A DNA stretch of 64,000 bases from Paracoccus cavernae (GCA_030410095.1 JAUFRC010000002.1:18501-82500); one strand, 5' to 3'; positions 49,372 to 59,718 are shown, numbered from the stretch's first letter. The notes: generated by a model not told the origin, from the letters alone. Numbers and translations: made by a program.

Positions 49372-50530
49372 TGGATCTCGGGCGTGAACTTGCCGCAATC
49401 ACGGCGGGGCTCGATCTGCTTTACCGCGAGCAAAATCGCGGGGCGGGCTTTCTGAATGCCGAGGGGTTGATCCCGGTCTCGGTCGCGCCGGTCACCCCCA
49501 AGGCCTTGCGGAACTATGATCAGGCCGAGGCCGCGATCATGGGTTTTCGCGACGGTCTGGGTCGGGCCGAGACCGCGCTGCGCCGCGATTGGCTGGACGA
49601 GATGTCGGATTCGCTTCTGGCGCTGATCGCGACCTTTCGCGGCGATCCGATCAGCTTTGGCGACAGGCTGGAACGCCAGATCCGCGTTTCTGAAAAAGAC
49701 ATCCCCGATGACATCATCGCAACCTATCACGCCCAGATCCGCGCCGCGCTGGACGAGCTGGGCTATCGGGGCGGCACGCTGATCGAGGATTTCACCCGAT
49801 GGGAGGCCAAGGCGCGGCTGCCGAAATCGGATGTGCTGGCGGTTCTGGGCGATTACCAAAAGCAGGCCCGAGCCCGTTGCGCGCAGATGATGTTCGATCT
49901 CAGCGAGGAATGGATGGTGCCGGTCGGGCGCAGCGACGTGCCCTTCTCGGCCTATTGCGACTATCTTGGCCGCGAGATGCTGCTGAACCTCGACTTTCCC
50001 TATACCGCCTTCAGCCTGAAGCATCTGGCGACGCATGAGGCCTTTCCGGGCCATCTTGTTCACCTTCGGCTGCGCGAAATCGCGGTTGATGCGGGCGATA
50101 TGGCGCTGGATGGGGCGCAGGTCGTGACCAGCTCGGCCAGCTCGGCGCTGTTCGAGGGGATTGCCGATAATGGTCTGCAATTTCTCGACTGGATCGAGAC
50201 CCCGAGGATCATCTCGGGCTGGCCATCCAGCGCCTGCGCAGCGCCCTGCGCTGTCGCGCGGTCTGGCGGAGCCATGGTCTGGGCCAGTCGCTGGAGGCCG
50301 TCGTCCCCGAGATCGCGGCCCAGTCGCTGCAATCGCCCGAGACCACCGCGCGTCGCCTTGCCTTTGTCCATCACGACCTGCGCGCGCCCTTTATCCACGC
50401 CTATTGGTGCGGTGAAATGGCGGTGGATCGGGTCTGGCAAAAGATCCAGCCGGATCAGCGCAAAGAGTTCTGGGCCTATCTTTACGGCAATATGCACACG
50501 CCGACGACGCTAGGTCGCCATTGGGGCTAG
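49371..50530 (+). CDS. DUF885-like protein with HEAFPGH metal motif (one frameshift)
   Basis: About 386 residues. ATHEAFPGHLVHLRLRE carries the HExxxGH-type pattern seen in DUF885 and related putative zinc peptidases, followed by a downstream acidic EGIADNGLQF. One C missing near 50203: restored, DWIETP joins EDHLGLAIQRLRSALRC and ends HTPTTLGRHWG. Coupled to the aldo/keto reductase by TGATG. A peptidase role would suit the surrounding amidohydrolase/peptide-import genes. The 3' end coincides with the start of IS debris. Confidence 0.72.
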
Positions 50531-50886
50531 GGACATCGCCTTAAAACTGCGGAGCTTTCGGAACAATGCCATGCCTTGCGGGACATCAAGGGTTTGAACC
50601 CCAGCCCGCCAAAACGCAAACGAGGCTCTTTCATATCGGCGCCGTCCTGAAGACCGCAAACCGGATGAAGCGGTTTGTTCCCCGACCCGTCCTTCAAACG
50701 ATGCAGGCGCAACGCATCGCCGCAACAGGATCTCGTTTCCGGCGGGTCCCGTCTGATTGGGGCCACCAGCCTCCATCCCGTCACTTGCGGACATGTTTGT
50801 GGCGTCGATGCCGGTATATGATTACGCGATCCATCACGGCCATGAAAATTGGGCCACTCCCTGATCCTTGGTCAGATTTCCGACCG

Positions 50887-51218
50887 ATCATCCCGCGCCT
50901 AGCCGGCCGGCCCACGGCTTGGGCTTTCGTGACAAGAAAATCGTTGGCGACGCTCTCAGTCATTGGCCTCGATCCTCGATCTTGGCATGCAGTGACCGGA
51001 CCGTCTCCCCGTCCACCTCCGCAACAGGCCTTCTGCCGCCGCGCTCGAAGATATCAGGAGCTCCGTCGAGCAGCGAGCCGCGCCATTACCCTCGGACCAA
51101 TGGCGGACAATGGCTCGAACCATTGATAGATCATCGCCGGATGCTCGCCGTATTCGCCCGCCAGCTCAGGCGCCACGCGCGCCTTGAAGCCCGCGTCATG
51201 GTTCCTGCGCTTCTTCCT
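50887..51218 (-). pseudogene. IS3-family OrfA remnant
   Basis: Read in pieces: RKKRRNHDAGFKARVA, GEYGEHPAMIYQW, SLLDGAPDIFERGG (after one base change), VRSLHAKIE and VANDFLVTKAQAVGRPARRG. This order is that of IS3-group OrfA proteins (…FKARVAL…EYGVHPTMIHQW…ASDIFERGG…LHAKIGELAVENDFL). About 11 codons are missing after KARVA. A 42-nt foreign segment sits between IYQW and SLLDG. No OrfB follows. Confidence 0.7.
51075..51121 (+). repeat. 42-nt hairpin element, copy E (in IS3 OrfA remnant)
   Basis: GAGCCGCGCCATTACCCTCG, GACCAATGGCGGACAATGGC, TCGAAC. Same core as copy A: CGCCATT…CTCG.ACCAATGGCG…CAATGGCTCGA. Stem GCCATT / AATGGC. It interrupts the OrfA remnant (minus strand) between IYQW and SLLDG. 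Confidence 0.65.
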
Positions 51219-51374
51219 GCTCTGGTCTCCCCGTCCTTGGAGACCAGAAAGCGCCAGATCGGAGCTTCCGTCACTGTCCGGTTTTCGGAGAGTAGCTCAC
51301 CCATCACGCCAGAAGCCTGAAATCAACGGGTCCCGACACTAACCAAAGGGAGAATTGCTCCCAGTGACGCTCGT

Positions 51375-51990
51375 TTAATCCGGATCGAAGAAATAGGCCC
51401 CGAAGCGGCGAAGATCATGCGGTGTCAGGGCATGCGGTTCGGCCTCGAACACGGCCATTCGGCCGATGAGCCGCACGGGACGCAGCAATTCCTCGACCAC
51501 GCGATAGTGGTCGCGGTCGCGGTAGTCATCGAACAGCACGGTGGTCGGCCGCGTGATGTTCATCAGCGTCGCCACAAAGCAGCCGACGCGGAAACGGCCA
51601 TCGACCAGCACCAGATCGGGCGGCAACAGATCCGCCCTTTCCCAGACCGATGTCGGATAATGGATGAAGCTCCGCCAGCGCTGCCGGTCGGTCGGACGCC
51701 CCACGGCCCCGTCGGTCCAACGTCGACGGGATGAAGGTGAACGGTCCCCGCATGATCCATCGCATCAAGCGCGGCCTGCAGGTCCATGGCCCATTGCGCA
51801 TCGCTTTCGACCGAGAATGTCGTGGTCCCCGCCTGACGCGCCGCCAGAACAGTGCTCCCGCCCGAGCCGTATTCCAAAATCACGCCGGCCTTGGCGTAAA
51901 GCTCGGTGATTGCGGCGGCCTCTTGCGGGGGAAGGTCAGCTCCGGAGGGGTCGGGACCGCCGATGGATCCTTTGCTTGGTCGCCGCCCTC
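51375..51990 (-). CDS. Class I methyltransferase-like protein (one or two frameshifts; start uncertain)
   Basis: About 200 residues after repair: VPTPPELTFPPQEAAAITEL, VILEYGSGGSTVLAARQ (GxGG-type cofactor loop), TTFSVESDAQWAMDL, DLVLVDGRFRVGCFVATLM, VLFDDYRDRDHYRVVE and the end RRFGAYFFDPD. I recall similar Rhodobacterales proteins next to glycan genes. No ATG starts it: in the repaired frame it is continuous with the SGNH protein upstream, so it may start at a GTG near 51990 or be the C-terminal domain of a fusion. Confidence 0.6.
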
Positions 51991-52921
51991 GCAGCGCACC
52001 ACGAAACCCAAAAGCTCGGCCGTAACATCCTCGGCCTTCTGGAGAAACACCTCCACAACCCCGTCCTGCGGTGCAACGGCAGGAGAGACCTGCCGGACGG
52101 TCGCAACAAGGTCATGTTTTCGGAAGTAGTGCGAGCGTACGTTGACGGCCACTTTCGTGTTGCCGGCGACAATAAGGCTGCCAAATGAATGGCCGGCATT
52201 ATAGGCCGCGCCGCAAAGCTGTTCGCCTTCGTTCAGTTGAAGCGCAAGCTTTTGGCCAACGACAATCTTGACGCCGTCCACCTCCATCAACGAGGTGGAC
52301 CGTTTGCTTATGGGCAAATCCAGATCCGCGGCGCGGATCAGGCGAAACCGCACGGCGGGGCCCAAAGCGGCGGCCGCGGCGCTCGCGCCGGTTGCAGGCC
52401 GGCAGGCCGCGATGATCCGGGCGCAAGACGCGCGGAAACCTCGGGCAAAAGGTGAAGATCGTCCTTGAACAGATCGGCGGCCGGCACGCCGTCGGTCTCT
52501 GCCGTGGCGCGCACAAAGGCATATCCGTCCACCAGCGCCAAGCCGACCGCATCCGCGACCGCGCGATAGACCCCCAGCGCCTGATCCCCCACATCAAGAT
52601 GCAGACGATTGGGCATGCAAGGAAAACGGGCACACAACCTGCCCGAAGCGCGGCTTTGCAGACCCAAAGCAGATTCTCGCGGATCTCGTCGGGCCGCAAC
52701 AACCCCCATTCCAGAAAGGCCCCGTCATTTACCGAGGCATCCAGAACCACATAATCATATTCGCTGAAGATCACATCCGCACCGACATAGGGCAGCATGA
52801 CCGACGTTGACCCACCGGGGCCGATCCGCTCCAACCTGCTCACATCCGGATGGTTGCGCAAAGCGTCGACGTAACCATTCTTCAGGATCGAGTTGGATGT
52901 ACCAAAAACAAGAAGCCGCAT
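51950..52921 (-). CDS. SGNH/GDSL-type esterase domain protein (two frameshifts)
   Basis: MRLLVFGTSNSILKNGYVDA (Ser block GTSNS), GADVIFSEYDYVVLDASVND (Asn-Asp block), VPVFLACPNRLHLDVGDQ and FKDDLHLLPEVSARL (Asp-x-x-His block DDLH) cover the SGNH catalytic blocks. A beta-rich tail follows: KIVVGQKLALQLNEGEQLCG to LGFVVRCEGGDQ. Base losses near 52610 and 52415. Likely an O-acyl esterase or transferase acting on surface glycan, given the glycosyltransferases alongside. The end is unclear because the frame runs on into the methyltransferase-like part. Confidence 0.65.
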
Positions 52922-53136
52922 TCACTATCCTCGACAGCTCACCCTTTCGTAATCGCGCGAAAAAGCAAGGTTTGTCCAGTCTTTATAGACCATTGGCAGA
53001 CGGTGATCAGACCAAGGGCTGCCACCTTGCACCTGCGACATCGCCCTGACGCAATCTTTCTTTCTCCGCTCCGTCATACTTGTGCTCTACACGGTCCGAA
53101 CTATGATGGCAGGGCAAACGGACATAGGGTACAGGT

Positions 53137-54144
53137 TTGATAGACTTATCAATTGTCGTTCCGATTTTTAACGTCCAGGACTACCTTGAGGCGTGTTTGG
53201 CCAGCGTTGAGGCCGCGCTTCTGCCCGCATTCACCGCCGAAGTGCTGTGCATCGATGACGGCAGCACCGACAGCTCCGGACAGATCGCGCAATCCTTCGC
53301 GACGCGGGACAGCCGTTTCCGCGTCATCACGCAGGTGAATGGCGGATACGGCAAGGCGATCAACACCGGTATGCGCGCCGCCCGCGGGCGGTTCGTGACG
53401 ATCGTCGATCCGACGACGTGATCTTGCCGCAGGCCTATCCAGCCTTGCTGGCGTTGCTGGAACGCGACGAGACGCTGGATTTCGTCAAGACCCCTACCAG
53501 CCCTTCACGGTCGACGGCCCCCGCCCTCAAATGTCGGTGCCTCCTCACCGCAAGACCGCCGCCGCCCTGCTCGAGCAGCCCGCCGGATCGGTGCGGCCGG
53601 GGACTTTCCTTGACGACCGCCTGATTTTCGAGCCCCCCGCCATCTGGGCCGGCGTCTATCGCCGCGACACGTTGTTACGGTACGACATCACCCTGCCCGA
53701 GACCCCGGGCGCGGGCTATCAGGACACCTGTTTCTCGGCGATGTGCTTTCTGAACGGCATGACCTATCACTGGGTCGACGACAGATATTACATGTACCGC
53801 GTGGACCGCGAGACGGCCTCGCGCCATGTCCGCAACCGCAGCAGCGAAATTGTCGAGCTGTTCCGCTTCATCCGCAACAATCTCGAACAAAACGGCAAGT
53901 TCGGGGATGCGGCCAGCCCTATTTCCACGCCGCCTATTTCCGCCGTCTGATCTGGTTCATGCAACGAGTCCGCGTCGAACACCGCTTTACCCTTTTCATC
54001 GAGGCCTATCGCGATTTTGAAGACGTCTGGGAAAACAAAGCCCTTCTAAGATCGACAAAGGCCCTTTTGCCGGGTGCCGAAGCGGATCAATTCGAGCAAT
54101 TCTGGCAAGGACGCCATGCAAGACTTTATGCTGCCCGACACTGA
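53137..54144 (+). CDS. Family 2 glycosyltransferase 1 (TTG start; frameshifts)
   Basis: About 336 residues. GT-A start LIDLSIVVPIFNVQDYLEAC, VLCIDDGSTDSS (first Asp motif), GGYGKAINTGMRAARGRFVT, then IVDPDDV after one restored base (near 53415), matching the DxD. Later FEPPAIWAGVYRRDTLLRY and GAGYQDTCFSAMCFLNG. Further base losses near 53490 and 53920. The TTG start has only a weak AGG in front. Transfers a sugar from a nucleotide donor, probably for capsule or exopolysaccharide. Confidence 0.78.
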
Positions 54145-55461
54145 CAGTCCGGAAACCGGCCGATCCACTCTTTCGGTCGTCATTCCGTCCCATAATCCCG
54201 AGGCTCTGTTCTTCATCGAGATCGGCAAGCTGCTGTCGGACCATCCCGATTGGCAGGTGATCGTTGTCGATGACGGCTCGGACCGAGAGCTTCGCGGTTT
54301 TCTTCCCGAGGCCCCCAATCTGACCGTGCTGCGCAATGCGACCGCGCAAGGCGCCGGCACCAGCCGCAATATCGGCCTGCGGGCGGTAACGGGGATTATA
54401 CGCTCTTTCTGGACGACGACGATTTCATGGATTGGGATGTCGTCATCGAATTGATGCGCAAAATGGACGAGGCCCCCGCCGTTGATATGGCCGTGTCGTC
54501 CTACCGCTTTTTGCGCGAGGGCAAGGTGGTGCCGGCCCATCGCAAGGATCAGGATATCCTGCGGAAAATCCTGCATGGCCAGCACAGCCGCGTCGTGATG
54601 CTGGACGGGAACGAGTCTCTGCTGCGGATGACGAATTATCCGTGGAACAAGCTGTTTCGGACCTCGTTCCTTCGCCGCATCGGCCTGCGTTTTTCGGATA
54701 CGATGGTGCAGAACGATGTGTTCGCCCATTGGCAGTCTCTTTTGGGCGCGACCCGCATTCTGGTGACCGATCTGGTACAATGCACACAGACCGTTTCGCG
54801 TGCCGGCGCGCGGATCAGCAACACCTGGGACAGCCGCCGCCTTCACGCCTTTACCGCTTTGCGCGAGACCTTCGACTTGGTGCAGCGCAGCCGGCTGCCG
54901 CAGGTGGAGACGGCTTTTTGGGCGTTTTACTGCGATCTGGTCCAATGGATGATCGGCAGCGTTTCCCCCGAAACCCGCGGAAAGCTGATGCAAGAGCACA
55001 TCCGCCTTGCCGGCATCGCGCCACGCAACATGGCGCGGATGGAAACCGATACCGGCATCAAATACTGGAGCTTGTGGGATATGAACCACCTTGAAGAGAC
55101 GATCCCGACCCCGGACGAGGCCGCCGGCAAGCCGTGGACGCAGGCGGATCTGGACATTTGGCTGACCGAGATTTCGCGGCTGAAAAGGCTCTCGACCGAG
55201 CTTCGCGGAGAAAACGGGCGCCTGCGCCACGATCTCAGGGAAAAGACGATCGCATCAAGGTTCTCAACCGCGAGGTCGCCTCGGATCGCGCCGATCTTGA
55301 ACGGGTCCGCCATGATAGCGCGGCCCGCAACGCAAGCCTTGAAGCCGCGCATCGGAAAACTCGGCGCTTCGCCACCAATTGAATTCCAGGCTGCACGTTG
55401 GGCTTTCGCGCTGCGCAAAGCCTTCCGGAGCGTCATTCCCGGGCGCAGGCGGACCCAGTGA
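54116..55461 (+). CDS. Family 2 glycosyltransferase 2 with C-terminal coiled coil (frameshifts)
   Basis: About 450 residues. TLSVVIPSHNPEALFFIEIG, VIVVDDGSDRELRGF, GAGTSRNIGLRAVTGDYTLF (one G restored near 54400), then LDDDDFMDWDVVIELM with the DxD. Middle: NYPWNKLFRTSFLRRIGLRF and MVQNDVFAHWQSLLGATR. The tail RLSTELRGENGRLRHDLR, DRADLERVRHDSAARN is a charged coiled coil that may mediate complex formation; base losses near 55250 and 55380 shift it. Overlaps the first GT gene by 29 bases and the third by one. Confidence 0.78.
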
Positions 55462-56392
55462 TGACCTACGAGGAAATCGCGGCGTTCCGCACGCTGATCG
55501 AACAGGTCGAGCGCAAAGGCCCGCATGCCGCGCAACTTTACGCCTACGAGACGGAATACCTTGCCGCGCCGGAAGGTATCAGCGTCATCGTGCCGGTTCA
55601 CAACGGTGCCGACGAGATGGTCGAGCTGATGATTTCTCTGGCTAACCAAAGCCTTGAACGCAGCCGGTTCGAGGTGATTTTCGCCCTCAACGGCTGCTCG
55701 GACGCAAGCCGCGCCGTGGTTGACCGCTTTGCGGCCACCAGCGGCGTCGATACCGTGATCATCGAAAGCGAGAACCCCAGCGTGGCCCAGGCCCGCAACG
55801 AGGCCTTGCATCTTGCTCGGTTCAGACAGGCGACATTCGTCGATCACGACGACCATCTGTCACGCGCCTATCTTGAGGAATGCGTAAGCTTGTCCGATTA
55901 CCGCTCGGTCATCGTCTCGAACATCATCAAGCTGGAAAACGGCGCTCTTGCCGAGGATTACGCGCAAACAGTTGTGGCCAGAGGCTTTGATCCTCCCATA
56001 TCCACGGCCCCGACGATATTGCGCTGTGTTTCCGCGTCTATACGCTGAACGCGATCAAAACCGCCCCGACCTATATGCTGCGCCGCATCGATTACGACCC
56101 CAATCTTGCCCATAGCGAGGATGTCAATTTTTGGCGCGACCTGTTCCACCGTTTCACGCCGATCACGATCAAATCGCCGACGCGTCGGGATATGTATTTC
56201 CGGAAAGTGATCTCGCATTCGCTAAGCCGCAAACACACCGATTTTTACGACAAGGCCAAGCCGCGTTTCCACATCCTTGACCGGATCGCGCAGGATGCAG
56301 ATCTGTACTCTTGCGACTCGCCCCAGCGAAAATTCGATCTCCAGCTGAAAGAGCTGATCATGGAGACCCTCGCCAATCTCGGACGCGATTAA
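55461..56392 (+). CDS. Family 2 glycosyltransferase 3 (one frameshift)
   Basis: About 310 residues: ISVIVPVHNGADEMVELMIS, FEVIFALNGCSDASRAVVDR, SVAQARNEALHLARFRQATF then VDHDDHLSRAYLEE (DHDD in place of DxDD). One C missing near 56000; restored, FDPPHIHGPDDIALCFRVYT continues to TLANLGRD. Starts in a TGATG overlap. Third GT of a small surface-glycan operon that ends at IS debris, so the original operon may have been longer. Confidence 0.78.
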
Positions 56393-56907
56393 CGCGAGCC
56401 CTAAGCAAAAGCGTATCACGGTGCCGACCTCGAACCGCCGTGGGCCGGATCCGCTGAACCTGCTGATGGACAGTACCGGGATCAAATTCTTCGGCGATTG
56501 CGAATAGTTTGAATGTAATAACCCCGCGGAAGCCGTTCAGGTTGCCGCACTCGATCGCCTGCGCAAGAGAAGATGCCTTGCACAATGGGCGGCAACCACA
56601 GAAGTTGCTCCCCATGGCGCAAGCCAACCAGTCCAGCATTGACCGCCACGCACCCAAATCCGCCTCGGCATTGGCTTTGGTCGTTCCTCCGCAGATGGGA
56701 ACCGGATGGGCTGAAGCGATGCTTGATGTCGGCACATACCCGCTTGCGCAAGTGGTTTGTGGACTCGTTTGAGCGGTGATCAGCTGCGAACATGTGTAAG
56801 GCCTAGAGACGAAGATCGCCGGCTCTTCCTGGCCATCGAAGGCGGCATGTATCACTCGTCGATGAAGACAAAGATGGCTGAACTGGAGAGCCGGACAAGC
56901 TCCAGAT
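56393..56907. other. IS debris between glycan genes and IS21
   Basis: Contains an IS5-type fragment (56405-56508) and an imperfect hairpin at 56585-56615 (ATGGG..GCAAC / GTTGC..CCCAT). The remaining sequence has a few transposase-like words but no gene that I can name. Confidence 0.5.
56405..56508 (+). pseudogene. IS5-family transposase fragment
   Basis: Reads KRITVPTSNRRGPDPLNLLM, DSTGIKFFGDCE and stop. VP..S.RR…LNLLIDSTGIKVxGEGEW is the conserved stretch of the first DDE Asp in IS5-group transposases. Only about 34 residues remain, truncated on both sides. Confidence 0.7.
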
Positions 56908-56936
56908 TGTTGATTTCCGTCGAGACGTGACCCGGT
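56908..56936 (+). repeat. IS21 left terminal inverted repeat
   Basis: 29 bases beginning TGTTGATTTCCGTCGAGACG and ending TGACCCGGT, perfectly complementary to 59526-59554. Confidence 0.9.
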
Positions 56937-57541
56937 AGACGGGATAATTTTCATTGAGAATTGCCCCATGTGACCCTTCTCCCAACGCAGCGAGCGACGG
57001 GGGACCGAGGAGTGATCCACATGGGACTTTTGAATGTCATCCGGCGGATGGCCCTGCGACAGAAACTGCCGATCCGTGAGATCGCACGTCGCACTGGTTT
57101 GTCGCGCAACACCATCAAGAAGTATCTGAACTCTGGCACGGTCGAGCCGAAGTTCGCGGTTCCGGAGCGTCCGAGCAAGCTTGATCCTTTTGCGGACAAG
57201 TTTGCGGCATGGCTGAAGACCGAGGCGTCCAAATCACGTAAGCAGCGCCGTCCTCTGACACGGCTTCACGCTGATCTGGTGGCTCTTGGCTTCACCGGTT
57301 CTTATGGCAGAGTTGCGACCTTCGCCCGTGCGTGGCGGGCAGACCGCCAGCGTGAACAACAAAGGACGGGGCGCGGCAGTTTCGTGCCACTGACCTTCCG
57401 AGCGGGTGAAGCCTTCCAGTTCGACTGGAGCGAAGATTACGCGGTTCTTGGCGGTGAGCGCGCAAAGTTGCAGGTTGCGCATATCAAGCTGTCTCACAGC
57501 CGGGCGTTCCTCGTGCGGGCATATCTGCTTCAGACCCACGA

Positions 57542-57585
57542 CCTCAGCCATCGGGCTCGGACCGATGGCGCCGCGATGGCCTCGA
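57542..57585 (+). repeat. 42-nt hairpin element, copy B (in istA)
   Basis: CCTCAGCCATCGGGCTCGGA, then CCGATGGCGCCGCGATGG and CCTCGA. Stem GCCATCGG / CCGATGGC with 7-base loop GCTCGGA. It lies in frame between QTHD and MFDAHW of IstA. Compared with copy A, the sixth stem pair has changed from T-A to C-G on both sides. Confidence 0.75.
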
Positions 57586-57650
57586 TGTTCGATGCCCACT
57601 GGCACGGCTTCCGCGTTCTGGGCGGTGTGCCAGAACGTGGCATCTACGAT

Positions 57651-57695
57651 AGTGAGGCGTGAGCCGCCACCGGTCCGAGGCCATGCCGAACGAAG
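57651..57695 (-). repeat. 42-nt hairpin element, divergent copy C (in istA)
   Basis: Opposite orientation. Reverse complement reads CGTTCGGCATGGCCTCGGAC then CGGTGGCGGCTCACGCCTCA. It shares CTCGGACCG.TGGCG with copies B and E but is the most diverged. It follows GIYD in IstA, adds a TGA stop, and leads back into ACAGCGGTGGATCGG. Confidence 0.5.
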
Positions 57696-57809
57696 ACAGC
57701 GGTGGATCGGATCGGGCGCGGCAAGGAGCGTCAGGTCAACTTGCGTTTCCTCGCCATGGCCAACCATTATGTCTTCGAGCCGGAATTCTGCAATCCGGCC
57801 GCAGGTTGG

Positions 57810-57852
57810 GGCGAGCCCTTGTGGCGCCATTGGTTCAAGCCCAATGTCGAGC
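57810..57852 (-). repeat. 42-nt hairpin element, copy D (in istA)
   Basis: Opposite orientation. Reverse complement: GCTCGACATTGGGCTTGAAC, CAATGGCGCCACAAGGGCTC, GC. Stem CATTGG / CCAATG with loop GCTTGAA. It matches copy A at about 37 of 41 positions by eye. It lies between NPAAGW and GQVEKNVQD of IstA, shifting the frame. Confidence 0.75.
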
Positions 57853-58640
57853 GGTCAGGTCGAGAAGAACGTCCAGGATGCACGACCGCGGCTTTGGCAG
57901 CCCCACTTTCTGAAGCTTGGGCCGGACTTTCCCGATCTCGCGGCGCTGAATGATTGGCTGGAACAGCGCTGCAAGGCGCTCTGGCAGGAGATCCCGCATG
58001 GCCGTCTGGCTGGAAGTGTTGCCGATGCCTGGGCTGAGGAACAGACCGCGTTGATGCCGGTTCCGCCGGCCTTCGATGGCTTCATCGAATGGAGCAAGCG
58101 CGTCTCTCCCACCTGTCTGATCAGCTTCGAGCGCACTCGCTACAGCGTGCCGGCGTCGTTCGCGAACCGCCCTGTCAGTCTCCGCGTCTATCCTGACCGG
58201 CTCGTCATCGCCGCAGAGGGCCAGATCCTATGCGAGCATGCACGGCGGATTGACCGCTCCCACCAACTACCGCCGCAAACGGTCTACGACTGGCGGCATT
58301 ATTTGGCGGTCATCCGAGCCGCAAACCTGGCGCGCTTAGGAATGGCGCTCCGTTTGCCGAACTGCCGTCAGGATTCAAGTGGAGACCGCGAGATGGTCGA
58401 TATCCTTGCATTGGTCCTGCACCATGACGAGCAAGCTGTTCTGACCGCTGTGGAACTGGCTTTGGCCGAAGGGGTCGCCACCAAGACACATGTGCTGAAT
58501 ATCCTCCATCGCCTGATTGATGGCAAAACCAACGATGGGCCGCTCATCGATACGCCCCAAGCGCTCGCGCTGCGCCGCGAGCCTAAGGCAAATGTCGGCG
58601 GCTCACGACGATCTGCGGGCCCATAACACCGGAGGCCGCC

Positions 58641-59470
58641 ATGCGTCATGATCCCGCCAGCGGCCCATTTTTCAGGCTGGGCATTATCATGCTTCGCAGC
58701 CTCAAGATGCATGGCATGGCGCAGGCCGTGACCGATTTGATTGAGCAAGGCGCGCCTGCATTCGAAGCGGCAGTCCCGATCCTAACCCAGCTGTTGAAGG
58801 CGGAGATGGCCGAACGAGAGGTTCAGTCGATTGCCTATCATATAAAAGCGGCACGCTTTCCGGCCTACAAAGACCTGTCGGGCTTCGACTTCTCAAGCAG
58901 CGAGATGAATGAAGCCACGGTGCGCCAGCTCCATCGATGCGAGTTCATGGAGGGGGCGCAGAATATCGTGCTAATTGGTGGACCCGGCACCGGAAAGACC
59001 GATGTTGCGACCGCGCTTGGCATCCAGGCCATTGAGCATCACCGCCGCAAGGTGCGGTTCTTCTCGACCATCGAGTTGGTCAACGCCCTTGAGCAGGAAA
59101 AGACGAAGGAAAGGCAGGCCAGCTTGCCGAGACCCTTGTGCGCCTCGACCTCGTGATCCTCGACGAGCTGGGTTACCTGCCGTTCAGCGCCTCAGGCGGC
59201 GCACTGCTCTTCCATCTGCTGAGCAAGCTTTACGAACGCACCAGCGTCATCATCACCACAAATCTGAGCTTCAGCGAATGGGCCACGGTCTTTGGCGACG
59301 CCAAGATGACCACGGCGCTGCTCGATCGGCTTACTCACCGTTGTCCTCGCCATTGGGCTCGAACCAATGGCGCCGCAATGGCTCGACCTGGAACAGGTAA
59401 CGACAGCTTCCGCTTCAAAGCCAGCACCGAAGCAGCAGCCCGAAAGAAGAAGGAGGTTGCGATGACTTGA
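58641..59470 (+). pseudogene. istB: IS21 helper ATPase IstB (frameshifted)
   Basis: MRHDPASGPFF, IIMLRSLKMHGMAQAVTDLI, Walker A LIGGPGTGKTDVATALG, FFSTIELVNALEQEKT, Walker B DLVILDELGYLPFSASGG, NLSFSEWATVFGDAKMTTAL and LLDRLTHRC. One base is missing near 59110 (joins EQEK to GKAGQLAETLVRLDL). A short extra block (PFFRLG) lies near the start, and copy A of the 42-nt element sits in frame after LTHRC, before TGNDSFRFKASTEAA. IstB hydrolyses ATP and guides IstA to targets. Confidence 0.85.
59345..59386 (+). repeat. 42-nt hairpin element, copy A (in istB)
   Basis: CCTCGCCATTGGGCTCGAAC, CAATGGCGCCGCAATGGC, TCGA. Stem GCCATTGG (59349-59356) / CCAATGGC (59364-59371), loop GCTCGAA. It replaces the few codons expected between LTHRC and TGNDSFRF, keeping the frame open. 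Confidence 0.75.
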
Positions 59471-59525
59471 CCCAACCATGACCCGCTTCGCATAATCTAA
59501 AGGTGGGTCAGTTCTCGGTGGAAAA

Positions 59526-59554
59526 ACCGGGTCACGTCTCGACGGAAATCAACA
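59526..59554 (-). repeat. IS21 right terminal inverted repeat
   Basis: 29 bases, reverse complement identical to 56908-56936. Confidence 0.9.
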
Positions 59555-59718
59555 GCCCTGGACAGCCGGTCGCCCTGTACCGGGAGGAGCACTGGTAGGA
59601 TCATCACCGCGTCTGCGATCGGCCTCTTCTGCACAATTGCTACTTGGTCGGGAAGGCAGGGAACAAATCGGCGCCGAACCTGTTCCGAGTCCGATAAGCT
59701 CGATCCGGAAACCTGCCC

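Larger units (their letters stand above)
50531..51374. other. Insertion-sequence debris
   Basis: No intact gene. The right part (50887-51218) holds a degenerate IS3-type OrfA. The left part has a minus-strand frame ending SFKAMSLAPMAT and a plus-strand piece LSEQCHALRDIKGLNPSPP that looks like a transposase N-terminal helix, but I cannot place either in a family. Confidence 0.5.
57021..58651 (+). pseudogene. istA: IS21 transposase IstA (broken)
   Basis: N-terminal HTH MGLLNVIRRMALRQKLPIRE, REIARRTGLSRNTIKKYLNS; DDE region start FQFDWSEDYAVLGGERAKLQ; later HSRAFLVRAYLLQTH, FDAHWHGFRVLGGVPERGIY, AVDRIGRGKERQVNLRFLAM, SPTCLISFERTRYSVPASFA and HHDEQAVLTAVELALAEGV. Three foreign ~42-nt segments sit at 57542-57585, 57651-57695 and 57810-57852. 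The second brings an in-frame TGA and the third shifts the frame. A shorter extra block lies near 57902-57920 and the usual segment before GDREMV is deleted. With repairs the end is HNTGGRHAS at 58651, overlapping istB. Confidence 0.85.
56908..59554 (+). mobile_element. IS21-family insertion sequence, near complete, 2647 bp
   Basis: Bounded by perfect 29-bp terminal inverted repeats at 56908-56936 and 59526-59554, starting TGTTGATTTCCGTCGAGACG. A second partial subterminal repeat (TTTTCATTGAGAA against a right-end TTCTCGGTGGAAAA-type sequence) lies inside. It encodes istA and istB in the usual order with overlapping junction. No target duplication is visible (left flank CTCCAGAT, right flank GCCCTGGA). 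Both genes carry foreign 42-nt segments and frameshifts, so this copy should be non-functional as read. Confidence 0.88.
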
